Assembly (NCBI GenBank): GCA_025450755.1
Contig: JANWLR010000048.1
Span: 1 to 64,000 of the forward strand
DNA from: Sphingomicrobium sp.
GTDB lineage: Bacteria > Pseudomonadota > Alphaproteobacteria > Sphingomonadales > Sphingomonadaceae
Reading direction: 5' to 3'
Length of the DNA: 64,000 nt
Made by a program: the position numbers and the translations under genes. Shown here in pieces: positions 1 to 10,128 of this stretch (positions are counted from its first letter, which is position 1; the number at the start of each line of letters is the position of its first letter). The notes below the pieces were generated by a model, which was not told the origin of the DNA, did no database searches, and was given only the letters and a program-made list of their open reading frames with translations.

Positions 1-198
1 AGGATTGTCCAGCGCACGGATCCACGGGGCTATGATTATTATTGGTTCGGCCTCGGTCCGATGGTCGAAACGCCAGGCCATTTGACGGACCTCGAAGCGG
101 TCGCTGACGGCTATATTTCGGTCAGCCCGCTTCACCTCGACCTGACGCACGAAAACTCGCTGGCCGCACTGGCCGACGGCTTCACTACTGAAGCCTAG
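1..198 (+). CDS. surE: 5'/3'-nucleotidase SurE, C-terminal part (5' truncated by window)
   Basis: In-frame translation RIVQRTDPRGYDYYWFGLGPMVETPGHLTDLEAVADGYISVSPLHLDLTHENSLAALADGF..TEA*; typical SurE C-terminus (TDxxAVxxGYISVTPL). Confidence 0.85.
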   Translation, partial: RIVQRTDPRGYDYYWFGLGPMVETPGHLTDLEAVADGYISVSPLHLDLTHENSLAALADGFTTEA

Positions 199-213
199 CA
201 GCTTGGAAAGGGC

Positions 214-504
214 TTAGCGGCCGCGCTCGCCGCGCTGACCGCTCGTCGGCGGCGGGGGCGGCGGCGCATTCGTCGATGCCGCAAGCCAGGTCTCGCTTGC
301 TCCGCAAGAGCTCGTCAGGGCCAGCGACTGGCCGGCCTCGAACGGACCCGCATAAGGGACGCATTCCTGAGCCGCCCCGTTAATGAGGCTAAGCTGACCG
401 TTCGCGCGCTTCAGCCCTTGGCTGGCCATCTCATCCCTCCGGCACAGCGGATGCGCCCCGCACAGACATGCAAACCCTTCGTGCATAGAGAAGGTTCGTT
501 CCAC
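214..504 (-). CDS. hypothetical protein with Pro-rich C-terminus
   Basis: 96 aa ORF between surE and asnB-like gene; no recognised domain. Confidence 0.2.
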   Translation of the reverse strand: MERTFSMHEGFACLCGAHPLCRRDEMASQGLKRANGQLSLINGAAQECVPYAGPFEAGQSLALTSSCGASETWLAASTNAPPPPPPTSGQRGERGR

Positions 505-568
505 CAGCCCGGTGATGAATTTTTGCGTCTTGTTGCACGCTCGCGTAAAGTGTCGCCCGCCAAACTGT

Positions 569-2566
569 TCAGTTCGCCAAGGCCGTCGCTGCCTGCCGCT
601 CGCCGGCGTCCCCTCGAAGCCGCTGCGCCTCCAGCCAACTCTGGAACATCAGGATCGACCAGAGTTTGAACTGCTCGCGCGGATTGCCACAGAGGAGCTC
701 GCTCCAGGATTGTCTGACCGCGTCCGCGTGGAAGAAACCTTCCTCGCGCAGCCGGCGCTCATCGACCAGCGCCTCGGCCCAGTCGCGCAACGGGCCGCGG
801 AGCCAATCGCCCACCGGTATCCCGAACCCCATTTTGGGCCGTTCGATCAGAGCCGGCGGAACATGCCGGTAGAGCACCTTCTTCAAGATCCATTTCGTCG
901 TGCTTCCGCGGATTTTGAGGTCGAGGGGCAAGCGCCAGGCGAACTCGACCACTTCCGGGTCGAGTAACGGCATCCGTGTTTCAAGCGAGACTGCCATCGC
1001 CGCCCGGTCGACCTTCACCAATATGTCATCCGTCAGATATCCGAGCATGTCTTGCGCCATCATCCGCTCGACGCCGTTTAGCCCGGCCAGCTCGGGGGCA
1101 TCGAGCATCGGAGGTGCGCTTTCGGGAACGAAACCCACCACAACGGAAGCGGGATCGTGCCACTGGGTCAGCATATATTCGTAAAGCTCTTCAAGCGTTT
1201 CGCTGCGCAGCATCGGAACGCCCTTGTGGACCTTCTCGCCGAGCCTCGCGACTTGCATCCAGCGCGGAATCATCGCTGCAGCGGCATCACCCAGGCTCGT
1301 CCAGGTCGAGGCTGAGACCAATGTCAGGATTCGCGCCGCCGCAGCGCGGAGCGGCATCGGGATCGCAGCGATCTTATCCCAGAACGTTGCAGTCAGGAGG
1401 TAGCGATCATATCCGCCGAAAAGCTCGTCTCCACCGTCTCCCGAAAGCGATACGGTGACGTGCTGCCGCGCGAGCGCGGAGACCAGATGGGTCGGGATTT
1501 GCGAGGGATCGGCGAACGGCTCGTCGTACATTGTCGGAAGTCGCGGAATGACGTCCATCACCTGCTCGGCCGTCACATAGAGCTCCGTGTGGTCGGTCCC
1601 GAGATGCCGGGCGACCTCCTTCGCGTGCTCGGCTTCGTTATAGGATTTCTCGTTAAAGCCGATGGTGAACGTCTTGACCGGCTGCGGCGAAATCTTCTGC
1701 ATGACCGCAACGACGGTTGAAGAATCGACACCGCCGGACAGGAATGCGCCGAGCGGCACATCGGACATCATTTGGCGGCCAACCGCGCGCTCGAGGATTC
1801 GCTCCAGCTCATCGGCGGCTTGGTCGGGGCTAAGGGCGATCGGGTTGGAAGCGCCGTTGCGAGCGATCTCCGCACCCGACCAATATGCCTCGATGACCGG
1901 GTCCTGCCCTCCCTCGCCTAACGTCAGGAGCGTACCGGGCGGAAGCTTCGATATGCCGAGATAGATCGACCGGGGAGCCGGTACGTCGAGATAGCGAACA
2001 AGCAGCCCTATGGCTTCCCGATCGATTTCAGGATCGAATTCCGGATGCTGTCGGAAGGCCTTGAGCTCGGACGCGAACAGGAAAGGACTTTGCGGGCCGT
2101 GCTGTCGGCCGTAATAGAGAGGCTTCTCTCCGAGGCGGTCCCGCGCCAGCGTCAAGGTGCGTTGCTTCCTGTCCCACAGACCGAAGGCGAACATGCCGCT
2201 GGCTCGCCCAAGCGTCTCCTTGATGCCCCAGAAATCGAACCCGGCAAGCAGTGTTTCCGTGTCCGAATGGCCGCGCCACCCAACCTTATGCCCGGCATCC
2301 AGCAGTTCGCGGCGAAGCTCGGTATGATTGTAGATCTCGCCATTGAATGTGATCAGGAAGCGGCCGCTTGAGCTGTGCATCGGCTGGTGGCCAGCCGGAG
2401 AAAGGTCGACGATCGAAAGCCGCCGATGACCAAGGCCGATGGCCGCCTCCTCATCGATCCAGATGCCCTCGTCGTCCGGCCCGCGGTGCGCGAGCGAGTT
2501 CGTCATCAGGCGGAGGTCATGCGCCGACACGCCCCGGGGACTGAGCACTCCTGCGATGCCGCACAT
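569..2566 (-). CDS. asnB: asparagine synthase (glutamine-hydrolysing)
   Basis: MCGIAGVLS N-terminal class II amidotransferase Cys, AHRGPDDEG, FNGEIYNH, SGGVDSS PP-loop. Confidence 0.9.
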   Translation of the reverse strand: MCGIAGVLSPRGVSAHDLRLMTNSLAHRGPDDEGIWIDEEAAIGLGHRRLSIVDLSPAGHQPMHSSSGRFLITFNGEIYNHTELRRELLDAGHKVGWRGHSDTETLLAGFDFWGIKETLGRASGMFAFGLWDRKQRTLTLARDRLGEKPLYYGRQHGPQSPFLFASELKAFRQHPEFDPEIDREAIGLLVRYLDVPAPRSIYLGISKLPPGTLLTLGEGGQDPVIEAYWSGAEIARNGASNPIALSPDQAADELERILERAVGRQMMSDVPLGAFLSGGVDSSTVVAVMQKISPQPVKTFTIGFNEKSYNEAEHAKEVARHLGTDHTELYVTAEQVMDVIPRLPTMYDEPFADPSQIPTHLVSALARQHVTVSLSGDGGDELFGGYDRYLLTATFWDKIAAIPMPLRAAAARILTLVSASTWTSLGDAAAAMIPRWMQVARLGEKVHKGVPMLRSETLEELYEYMLTQWHDPASVVVGFVPESAPPMLDAPELAGLNGVERMMAQDMLGYLTDDILVKVDRAAMAVSLETRMPLLDPEVVEFAWRLPLDLKIRGSTTKWILKKVLYRHVPPALIERPKMGFGIPVGDWLRGPLRDWAEALVDERRLREEGFFHADAVRQSWSELLCGNPREQFKLWSILMFQSWLEAQRLRGDAGERQAATALAN

Positions 2567-2756
2567 ATAAGCTCCATAATGCCTGGCCGGCGTTTCGCAC
2601 AATCGACCCGCTCGCCGTGAGCCTTGGAGCTCTGGCGTTCGCGATCTTCATCACGGTCGTTGCCGGGGAATGCGGTTCATCAATCCGGTAATCTCGATCG
2701 CTGCGGCGGCGAGCTCGCCAAGCGCAATGTCCTGCCTCGTCCGCGCCAAACCGCCT

Positions 2757-3530
2757 TCAGATGCCGCCCTGCACGGGCTCGTACCCCGCCTCGCGCAGGC
2801 GCAGCGACAGTTCCGTGCCCGTGAGCCGCGCGAGCTCGCCATCTTCGGAACGGATGACGAAGTTGGCCCCGTGCCGGCCCTCGCTGAAGAAGGGATAGCT
2901 GCCAATCGCGACCCCCGGATGCGCTGCCTCGGTCTCGCGCAAGAGGTCGGCGACGTCGCTTTCGGCAGCTCGCGCACCGATCGTGACAGAGACAATCGGG
3001 CGTCCACCCTTTAGTCTTCCGGTCAGGCCTTCGAGCATGCTCGCGGCGATGTTCGGCACGCCGGCAAGGATGAACACATTGCCCATCCTGATCCCCGGAG
3101 CGCCCGAATAAGGGTTGCGGATCAGCTCGGCTCCTTCCGGCACCCTCGCCATGCGCAACCGCGCATCGGTCAGGCCACCCGGCCGGTTCAGATAATAATT
3201 CTCGAGGATTCGGCGCGCCTCGGAATGGATGACGACCGGGACACCAAAAGCTGCCGCCATGGCATCGACTGTGATGTCATCGTGGGTCGGCCCGATCCCG
3301 CCCGTCGTAAACAGATAATCATGAGAGGCTCGCAATGCGTTCACTGAGTCCGCAATCCGGTCGGTCTGGTCCGGAACGACCCTCACCTCCGCCAGCCGGA
3401 TTCCCTGCTCATTCAGCCACATCGCCACCTGGGCAATATTCTTGTCCTGGGTCCGACCCGACAAAATTTCATCGCCGATCACAAGCAGCGCGGCGGTCCA
3501 GATTTTCTCTTGTTCGGTCACGCCAACCAT
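2757..3530 (-). CDS. CinA-family molybdopterin-binding protein (competence/damage-inducible protein A N-terminal type)
   Basis: AALLVIGDEILSGRTQDKN, FTTGGIGPTHDDIT; start ATG at 3528-3530; longer ORF upstream is antisense to map. Confidence 0.85.
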   Translation of the reverse strand: MVGVTEQEKIWTAALLVIGDEILSGRTQDKNIAQVAMWLNEQGIRLAEVRVVPDQTDRIADSVNALRASHDYLFTTGGIGPTHDDITVDAMAAAFGVPVVIHSEARRILENYYLNRPGGLTDARLRMARVPEGAELIRNPYSGAPGIRMGNVFILAGVPNIAASMLEGLTGRLKGGRPIVSVTIGARAAESDVADLLRETEAAHPGVAIGSYPFFSEGRHGANFVIRSEDGELARLTGTELSLRLREAGYEPVQGGI

Positions 3531-3707
3531 GACCTCGTTCGAACGTTGCAGGCGCTCATTGGAGTGGGGGGTGCTCCATCTCGTTTTCCGGTTTTGGCGC
3601 CTGTCGGCTCGTTTGTGTCGGGCATCGCGGTCGTCTTTTCCTTCATCTTCCTGGCGCTTCAAGTCCGTCAGTCCAATCGCGACCAAAGATCGCTCATTCA
3701 GCAGTGA
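3510..3707 (+). pseudogene. remnant of a small membrane protein family (xSFVSGIAVVxSxIxLALQVRQSNRxQRxLxQQ motif)
   Basis: VGSFVSGIAVVFSFIFLALQVRQSNRDQRSLIQQ then TGA; resembles the N-terminus of longer proteins, with the downstream part absent. Confidence 0.4.
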
Positions 3708-3782
3708 GGTCGTGTCTGGCGGAAGAATTTGCGCCTGAGGGATCCCGGTGACTTCTTGGAGGTCAGTGCCTATCTTGGCTCC

Positions 3783-4613
3783 ATGACTCAATATATCAGC
3801 GTTGCGGCCGACGACCGGATTGAAGCGAAGAGCGGTATCATCAAGCTGCATGGGGCCGAAGGCTTCGCCGGAATGCGGCGCGCGGGCCGGCTCGCCGCCG
3901 AGATCCTCGATGCGCTGGCTCCGCACGTCGTTCCCGGCGTCTCTACCCACGAACTCGACGAGATCGTCTACAAGATGACGCTGGATTCCGGTGGAATTCC
4001 AGCGACGCTCGGCTATCGCGGTTACACGAGGAGCTGCTGCGTCTCGATCAACCATGTCGTCTGCCACGGCATTCCCGCCGAAAAGACGCTCAAGGAGGGC
4101 GACATCGTCAACATCGACGTCACCCCGATCCTCGACGGCTGGCATGGCGATTCGAGCCGGATGTATCTGGTGGGTGACGTGCCGTTGAAGGCGCGCAAGC
4201 TCGTCGACGTCACCTACGAATGCCTGATGCTTGGCCTCGAGCAGGCGAAGCCCGGCAACCATTTGGGCGACATCGCCAATGCAATCCAGCGCCATGCCGA
4301 ATCCCACCGCTACAGCGTGGTTCGCGACTTCTGCGGTCATGGCGTCGGGCGGGTATTCCACGACAGTCCCGAGGTGGTCCATGCCGGGCGTCCCGGAACC
4401 GGACCCGAGCTCAAGCCGGGCATGATCTTTACCGTCGAGCCGATGATCAACATCGGCCGGGCGGACGTGAAGGTGCTCGAGGACGGCTGGACCGCCGTCA
4501 CCCGCGATCGTTCACTCTCGGCCCAGTTCGAGCATTCGATCGGGATCACCGATTCGGGCTGTGAGATCTTTACCACGAGCCCGGCCGGTCTCGACAAGCC
4601 TCCCTACGCCTGA
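3783..4613 (+). CDS. map: type I methionyl aminopeptidase
   Basis: MRRAGRLAAEILD, SINHVVCHGIP, CGHGVGRVFHDSPEV, GMIFTVEPMIN. Confidence 0.93.
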   Translation: MTQYISVAADDRIEAKSGIIKLHGAEGFAGMRRAGRLAAEILDALAPHVVPGVSTHELDEIVYKMTLDSGGIPATLGYRGYTRSCCVSINHVVCHGIPAEKTLKEGDIVNIDVTPILDGWHGDSSRMYLVGDVPLKARKLVDVTYECLMLGLEQAKPGNHLGDIANAIQRHAESHRYSVVRDFCGHGVGRVFHDSPEVVHAGRPGTGPELKPGMIFTVEPMINIGRADVKVLEDGWTAVTRDRSLSAQFEHSIGITDSGCEIFTTSPAGLDKPPYA

Positions 4614-4707
4614 CCCCCGTTCGTCGGCCCGTCGAAAAACCGGGGGCTCGGCTTGACGACTGCTGCTACCCCCTTGATCAAGCGGCGGAATCCTTGGGGG
4701 GAAATAG

Positions 4708-5583
4708 ATGCTTGAGATCGCGCATTTGTGTCACACTTATGCCAACGGAACCGTTGCGCTGGATGAGGTGAGCCTGTCGATCCCGCGTGGAATGTACGGC
4801 CTGCTCGGCCCCAACGGCGCCGGAAAGTCGACCCTGATGCGCACCGTCGCGACGCTCCAGCAGCCGACCGCGGGCACGATCAAGTTCGGCGAGATCGACG
4901 TCCTCGCCGACCCGGAGCGGCTTCGCAAAACGCTCGGCTATCTGCCGCAGGATTTCGGAGTCTACCCGCGTGTCTCGGCCTACGCGATGCTCGACCAGCT
5001 CGCCGTCCTTAAGGGCATCACCGGTTCAGGCGAGCGCCGGTCAGTCGTCGAATCCCTCCTCCAGATGACCAACCTCTGGGCTGTTCGCAACAAATCGATC
5101 GCCGGTTTCTCGGGCGGCATGCGGCAGCGCTTCGGGATCGCCCAGGCGCTGATCGGCAGCCCTGAGCTGATCATCGTGGATGAGCCGACCGCGGGCCTTG
5201 ACCCCGAGGAGCGCAACCGCTTCCTCAACCTGCTCGCCGGCATCGGCGACAATGTCGTCGTCATCCTTTCGACCCACATCGTCGACGATGTGGCCGACCT
5301 TTGTCCGCTCATGGCGGTGCTCGCCAATGGCAAGGTCCAGCTTGAGGGCAAGCCCGCGGACCTGATCATGGCAACGCGCGGCAAGATCTGGAAGAAGGTC
5401 ATCAGCCGCGACGAGCTTGAAGACTATCAGTCGAAATACGAGGTCATCTCGACCCGGTTGCTTGCCGGCAATTCGGTGATCCACGTGCTCTCGGACGTGC
5501 GGCCGGATGGGTTCGAGCCGGTCGAAGGCGGCCTCGAGGACGTCTACTTCTCGACCCTCTCGACGCTGCGCCGGGCGGCCTGA
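4708..5583 (+). CDS. ABC transporter ATP-binding protein
   Basis: GPNGAGKST Walker A, FSGGMRQR signature, LIIVDEPTAGLDP Walker B. Confidence 0.92.
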   Translation: MLEIAHLCHTYANGTVALDEVSLSIPRGMYGLLGPNGAGKSTLMRTVATLQQPTAGTIKFGEIDVLADPERLRKTLGYLPQDFGVYPRVSAYAMLDQLAVLKGITGSGERRSVVESLLQMTNLWAVRNKSIAGFSGGMRQRFGIAQALIGSPELIIVDEPTAGLDPEERNRFLNLLAGIGDNVVVILSTHIVDDVADLCPLMAVLANGKVQLEGKPADLIMATRGKIWKKVISRDELEDYQSKYEVISTRLLAGNSVIHVLSDVRPDGFEPVEGGLEDVYFSTLSTLRRAA

Positions 5584-5597
5584 CGGGAGAGCCGGAA

Positions 5598-8500
5598 GTG
5601 CTTTTCGGGATCGCCGGTTTCGAGGTCCGGTATCAGTTCCGCAACCCCGTCTTCTGGGTTGCGGTCGCCATTTTCTTCCTGATGGGTTTCGGGATCACCG
5701 CCAGCGAGAATATCAGCATCGGTACTCCCGGCGGCGTTCACGAGAACGCTCCCAATGCGATTGCGGCGGCAACCGCCGTCTTCTCGCTTTTCTACGTGTT
5801 CGTGGTCACTGCGTTCGTCGCCAATGCGATCGTCCGCGACGATGCCACCGGCTTCTCTCCTATCGTCCGGGCGACTTGCGTCACTGCAAGACAGATCGTC
5901 ATCGGCCGCTTCATTGGCGGACTGATCGTCGCGTGGCTCGGCTATCTCGTCCTGCCCGTCGGCATGTGGGCGGGGTCGGTCATGCCCTGGGTCGATCCGG
6001 AGACAATCGGCCCCCAGGTCTTCTCTTATTATTCCTGGCCGTTCCTGATCTTCGCCATCCCGAACATCTTCCTCATCTGCGCGGTGCTATTTGCGCTCGC
6101 GACCGTGCTGCGGTCGATGATGGCTGCTTATATCGGCGCGATCGTTCTTGTGATGGGCTACCTCATTACGAGCAGCGTCCTCAGCCAGAAGATCGAATAT
6201 CGCGACTCGGCCGCGCGCTGGGAGCCGCTGGGCACCGGCGCTCTTGGACAGGCTACGCGCTACTGGACCCAGAGCGAGCTCAACAGCCGCCTCATCGATT
6301 TTTCCGGAACGATGCTGTTCAACCGGATCTGGGCGGTCCTGCTCGGCATCCTGTTCCTCGGCCTCACCCTGTGGCGCTTCTCGATGACCGAACGGGCGCC
6401 ATCGCGCTGGCGACTGCGCCGTCTCGCCAAGCGCCAGCAACGCGAAGTGGCAGTCGCCGCCGCTCCCGCGGAGCTCGGCGGCGAGAAGGTCGTCGCACGA
6501 AATGCAGTCCCATCGCGAGCGGTGCAATTCATCACCCGGCTTCGCGTCGAAGTCCGACAGGTGCTCACCAGCCCGGGATTGATCATTCTGACGCTTCTGG
6601 CCATCGCCTTCACCGGCCTGGTCCTGTGGGTCTCGCGGTCGGCCTACGGAACGTCCGATCATCCGACGGTCGCTGCGACCATCACCGGCGTCATGGGCGG
6701 CTCCGCGCTTTTCCTGCTGATGATTGCAGCCTTCTATGGCGGTGAACTCGTCTGGCGTGAACGCGACCGTCGGATGAACGAGCTGATCGATTCCACTGCA
6801 GTTCCGAGCTGGGTGATCACCGTCCCGAAGATGATCGCGATCTTCCTTGTCTTGCTGATCGTCAATCTCGCCGCGGCGCTGACCGGAATGGCTTATCAGC
6901 TTATCGAAGGTGCGCGGACCCTCGGCGTGGCGGATTATGTCGCCTGGTTCATCCTGCCCGCTGCCGTCGACGGGCTTCTGATCGCGATCCTGGCCGTCTT
7001 CATCCAGGTTCTCAGCCCGAACAAATATCTCGGCTGGGGAATCCTCTTTGTCTGGTTCGTGCTCGGCATTTTCCTGAACAATATGGGCTACGGGAACCCG
7101 CTCTATACTTACGACCGGTCGCCCAATGTGCCGCTTAGCGACTTCGTCGGCGCGGGCAGCTTCTGGAAAGGCGCAGCGGTCTTCCAATTTTACTGGTTCT
7201 GCTTTGCGATCATCCTTATGGTGCTCGCTCACCTGCTTTGGCCGCGCGGCACCGATCTTGCGCTTCGAAGCCGACTGCGCCGCTTGCCGCAAGCAGTGAC
7301 CGCGCCAGCTGTCGCGATCATGGCCGTTGCGGCCGTTGCGATGGCCGGAACCGGTGCGTTCGGTTACTACAACATCAAGGTCCTCAACCGCTACCAGACT
7401 AGCGACGAGGCAGAGAAATTCAGGGCGGATTACGAGCGCAAGTACCTCAAGTATGAAAAGCTCCCGCAGCCCTCCGTCACGAAGGTAACCCTCGACGTCC
7501 GGCTGTTCCCCAGGCAGCGGCTTTTGCTGACCGACGGGCGCTACGACCTCGTCAACAAGACCAATGCGCCGCTCAACGAAATCCACGTACGGCAGCTGGA
7601 TCCCGACCTCCAGTTCCTCAGGCTCGACGTCGCCGGAGCGCACCTTGCCTCATATGATTTGAAATTCGGCTACCGAATCTACCGCTTCGACAGGCCGCTT
7701 GCTCCCGGCGCGATGACCAGCCTGACCTTCAGGTCGCGGCTCTGGCGCCGCGGCTTCACCGCGTTCACCCCGGATACGGACGTTATTGAAAACGGCACAT
7801 TCGTGAACAATTTCGAGTTCGCTCCAGAAATCGGAATGAACCGCCAAAATCTCCTGACAGACCGCGCCAAGCGCCGCCGCCAGCATCTCCCGCCCGATCT
7901 GCGCGAGGCCAAGCTCGAGGACATGTCCGCAACGGCGCACAATTATATCGGTTCTGACTGGGTGCAGTCGGAGATCCGGCTCACCACCGATGCCGACCAG
8001 ACTCCGATCGCTCCTGGAAGCCGGTTTTCAGATGCGACCAGCAACGGGCGAAGGACCGCGACCTTCGTTAGCACTGCGCCGATCCTGAACTTCTTCTCGA
8101 TCCAGTCGGCCGACTATCGTGTCGCGAGCACCGTCCACAACGGCATCCGCGAAACCGTTTATGATCACGCCGGGCACGACTGGAATGTGCCGAAGATGCT
8201 GCGCGCCATCAGCAGCGCACTCGACTATTATCGCGCGCACTTCGGGCCCTATCAGTTCAATTATGCGCGGATCGTCGAATTCCCCGGCTACGCCAGCTTC
8301 GCCCAGGCCTTCGCCGGAACCATGCCTTATTCGGAATCGATCGGCTTTAACGCCAAGACCGACGATCCGACCAAGATCGATTTCACAACTTATGTGATCG
8401 CCCATGAAATGGCGCACCAATATTGGGCCCATCAGGTCGTCGGTGCAGACATGCAAGGCAGCACGATGCTGAGTGAGACGCTCGCTCAATATTCGGCGCT

Positions 8501-9194
8501 GATGGTGATGAAGCACCTCTACGGACCGGACAAGATCCGCCGCTTCCTCAAATATGAGCTCGACGCTTATCTGCAGAGCCGAAAGGGCGAAGCGGTCGAG
8601 GAAGTCCCGCTCGAGCGGGTCGAGAACCAGCAGTACATCCACTACCGCAAGGGCTCGTTGGTGATGTACCTGCTGCAAGAGCGCCTCGGCGAGGATGCCG
8701 TTGACCGAGCACTCGCTCGCTTCGACGCCAAGTGGCGCTTCAAGGGTCCGCCCTATCCGCGGTCGATCGACCTCGTCGACGAGTTCCGCAAGGAAGCAAA
8801 GACGCCCGAGCAGCAGCAGCTGATTACCGATCTTTTCGAGCGGATCACGATCTACGATCTCAAGGTCACCGACGCCAAGACGCGCAAGGATGCGACCGGC
8901 TGGACGACGATGCTCACCGTCAACGCTGACAAATTCTACGCCGACGGCAAGGGCGAAGAAACGCGTACCAGGCTTGCCGAACCGATCGAGATCGGCCTGT
9001 TCACCGAGCGGCCGGGGATCGGTGCCTTCTCGAGCAAGGACGTCGTCATGATGGAGCGCCGGCCGATCCACAGCGGCGTTCAGGAGATTCTCATCCATTC
9101 GACGAAGAGGCCGGCCTTCGCTGGTGTCGACCCCTATAATTTCTACATCGACCGCAACAGCGACGACAATGTGAAGGACGTCTCGGCGAGCTGA
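5598..9194 (+). CDS. ABC-2 type permease fused to M1-family aminopeptidase-like domain
   Basis: 1198 aa; multiple hydrophobic segments in the N-terminal half; C-terminal HEMAHQYW...SETLAQY zinc peptidase motif; directly follows ABC ATPase. Confidence 0.85.
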   Translation: MLFGIAGFEVRYQFRNPVFWVAVAIFFLMGFGITASENISIGTPGGVHENAPNAIAAATAVFSLFYVFVVTAFVANAIVRDDATGFSPIVRATCVTARQIVIGRFIGGLIVAWLGYLVLPVGMWAGSVMPWVDPETIGPQVFSYYSWPFLIFAIPNIFLICAVLFALATVLRSMMAAYIGAIVLVMGYLITSSVLSQKIEYRDSAARWEPLGTGALGQATRYWTQSELNSRLIDFSGTMLFNRIWAVLLGILFLGLTLWRFSMTERAPSRWRLRRLAKRQQREVAVAAAPAELGGEKVVARNAVPSRAVQFITRLRVEVRQVLTSPGLIILTLLAIAFTGLVLWVSRSAYGTSDHPTVAATITGVMGGSALFLLMIAAFYGGELVWRERDRRMNELIDSTAVPSWVITVPKMIAIFLVLLIVNLAAALTGMAYQLIEGARTLGVADYVAWFILPAAVDGLLIAILAVFIQVLSPNKYLGWGILFVWFVLGIFLNNMGYGNPLYTYDRSPNVPLSDFVGAGSFWKGAAVFQFYWFCFAIILMVLAHLLWPRGTDLALRSRLRRLPQAVTAPAVAIMAVAAVAMAGTGAFGYYNIKVLNRYQTSDEAEKFRADYERKYLKYEKLPQPSVTKVTLDVRLFPRQRLLLTDGRYDLVNKTNAPLNEIHVRQLDPDLQFLRLDVAGAHLASYDLKFGYRIYRFDRPLAPGAMTSLTFRSRLWRRGFTAFTPDTDVIENGTFVNNFEFAPEIGMNRQNLLTDRAKRRRQHLPPDLREAKLEDMSATAHNYIGSDWVQSEIRLTTDADQTPIAPGSRFSDATSNGRRTATFVSTAPILNFFSIQSADYRVASTVHNGIRETVYDHAGHDWNVPKMLRAISSALDYYRAHFGPYQFNYARIVEFPGYASFAQAFAGTMPYSESIGFNAKTDDPTKIDFTTYVIAHEMAHQYWAHQVVGADMQGSTMLSETLAQYSALMVMKHLYGPDKIRRFLKYELDAYLQSRKGEAVEEVPLERVENQQYIHYRKGSLVMYLLQERLGEDAVDRALARFDAKWRFKGPPYPRSIDLVDEFRKEAKTPEQQQLITDLFERITIYDLKVTDAKTRKDATGWTTMLTVNADKFYADGKGEETRTRLAEPIEIGLFTERPGIGAFSSKDVVMMERRPIHSGVQEILIHSTKRPAFAGVDPYNFYIDRNSDDNVKDVSAS

Positions 9195-9203
9195 GTTTGC
9201 ACT

Positions 9204-9962
9204 TCAAGCGTGAGGCGCAAGCTTCCGGGATTTCAGCCATTCCGACCAGCCGGCGATAAACGCCTGCTGCGTCGTTCCGAGCTCCTGCATGATTGCCGCA
9301 TTCGTCGTCTTGTCGAGCAGCGAAATGAGCTTTGCGCGTCCGTACTTCTTGTCCAGATAAGCAACCATCGAGCCTGAGAAGCCGTATTTTTCGCTGCCCG
9401 ACCAGGCGTCCGCCAGTCCTGTCGGCCCTTTCCCCGAACCTAGCGCCGCCTGCGCACGCGCCAGTCTCTTATCGTCGAGTTGGCCCGAGACATAGGTCGC
9501 AAGCCCTTCGATGAACCAGGCCGCATCGTCCAGCCCCGTGAAATCATGTGTCGGATTGTATTGGCCGTGGATCACGTGGGTGAGCTCGTGGCGCATGATC
9601 TGTTTCGCTTCGTCCACGTCGCCGGGTTTGTGGTCGCAGGCGTCCTTGGCCCAGGCGGTTGGGCTCAACATGATCAGCCGATCGTAAACCCCCGCGCCGA
9701 CCATCCAGCACTGGCTCGGCGTCACTCCCCAGGCTGCTGGGATTGCAGCGTCGAACTCCTTGCGGCTGCCGACGATCGTCACTGCAACCGAGTTGACGAA
9801 CGGCTTGCCGAAGAATTTTTCGATCGCGCGGCGAGAGATGTCGGCTTCGGCTTGAAGCGGCGCGGAAGCCGCGTCGGACGCCGGGGTAATGAAAGAGAAG
9901 GTCGCGGACGGCTGTGCAGTCGCCGAGCCGATGAGGGCGAGTACGGCGAGGAGGCTAGTCAT
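9204..9962 (-). CDS. secreted peptidase-MA-like metallohydrolase
   Basis: signal-like N-terminus, IMRHELTHVIHGQ...WFIEGLATYVSG gluzincin motif. Confidence 0.7.
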   Translation of the reverse strand: MTSLLAVLALIGSATAQPSATFSFITPASDAASAPLQAEADISRRAIEKFFGKPFVNSVAVTIVGSRKEFDAAIPAAWGVTPSQCWMVGAGVYDRLIMLSPTAWAKDACDHKPGDVDEAKQIMRHELTHVIHGQYNPTHDFTGLDDAAWFIEGLATYVSGQLDDKRLARAQAALGSGKGPTGLADAWSGSEKYGFSGSMVAYLDKKYGRAKLISLLDKTTNAAIMQELGTTQQAFIAGWSEWLKSRKLAPHA

Positions 9963-10128
9963 GGGACCTCTTCTGAAATGGATTGGATGTGCCTTACTGT
10001 ATTATCTTAATAGCACACCGCTGCGTCGACTCAAAGGAGAAACGCGACAAAGCGTTCACCCAACTTATTGACACAATTGTAAGTAAATGAGAGCTAGGAC
10101 AAATCGAGGAGAACCGGTTTTAGTGGCC

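Noticed and set aside
5507-6745. 412 aa + strand ORF overlapping the ABC/M1 gene
   Set aside because: Arg/Pro-rich out-of-frame translation typical of high-GC spurious ORFs; the 5598-9194 frame has clear domain motifs.
6087-9098. Long minus-strand ORFs 6087-7643 and 8028-9098
   Set aside because: Antisense to the ABC/M1 fusion, no domain motifs; a GC-rich shadow ORF effect.
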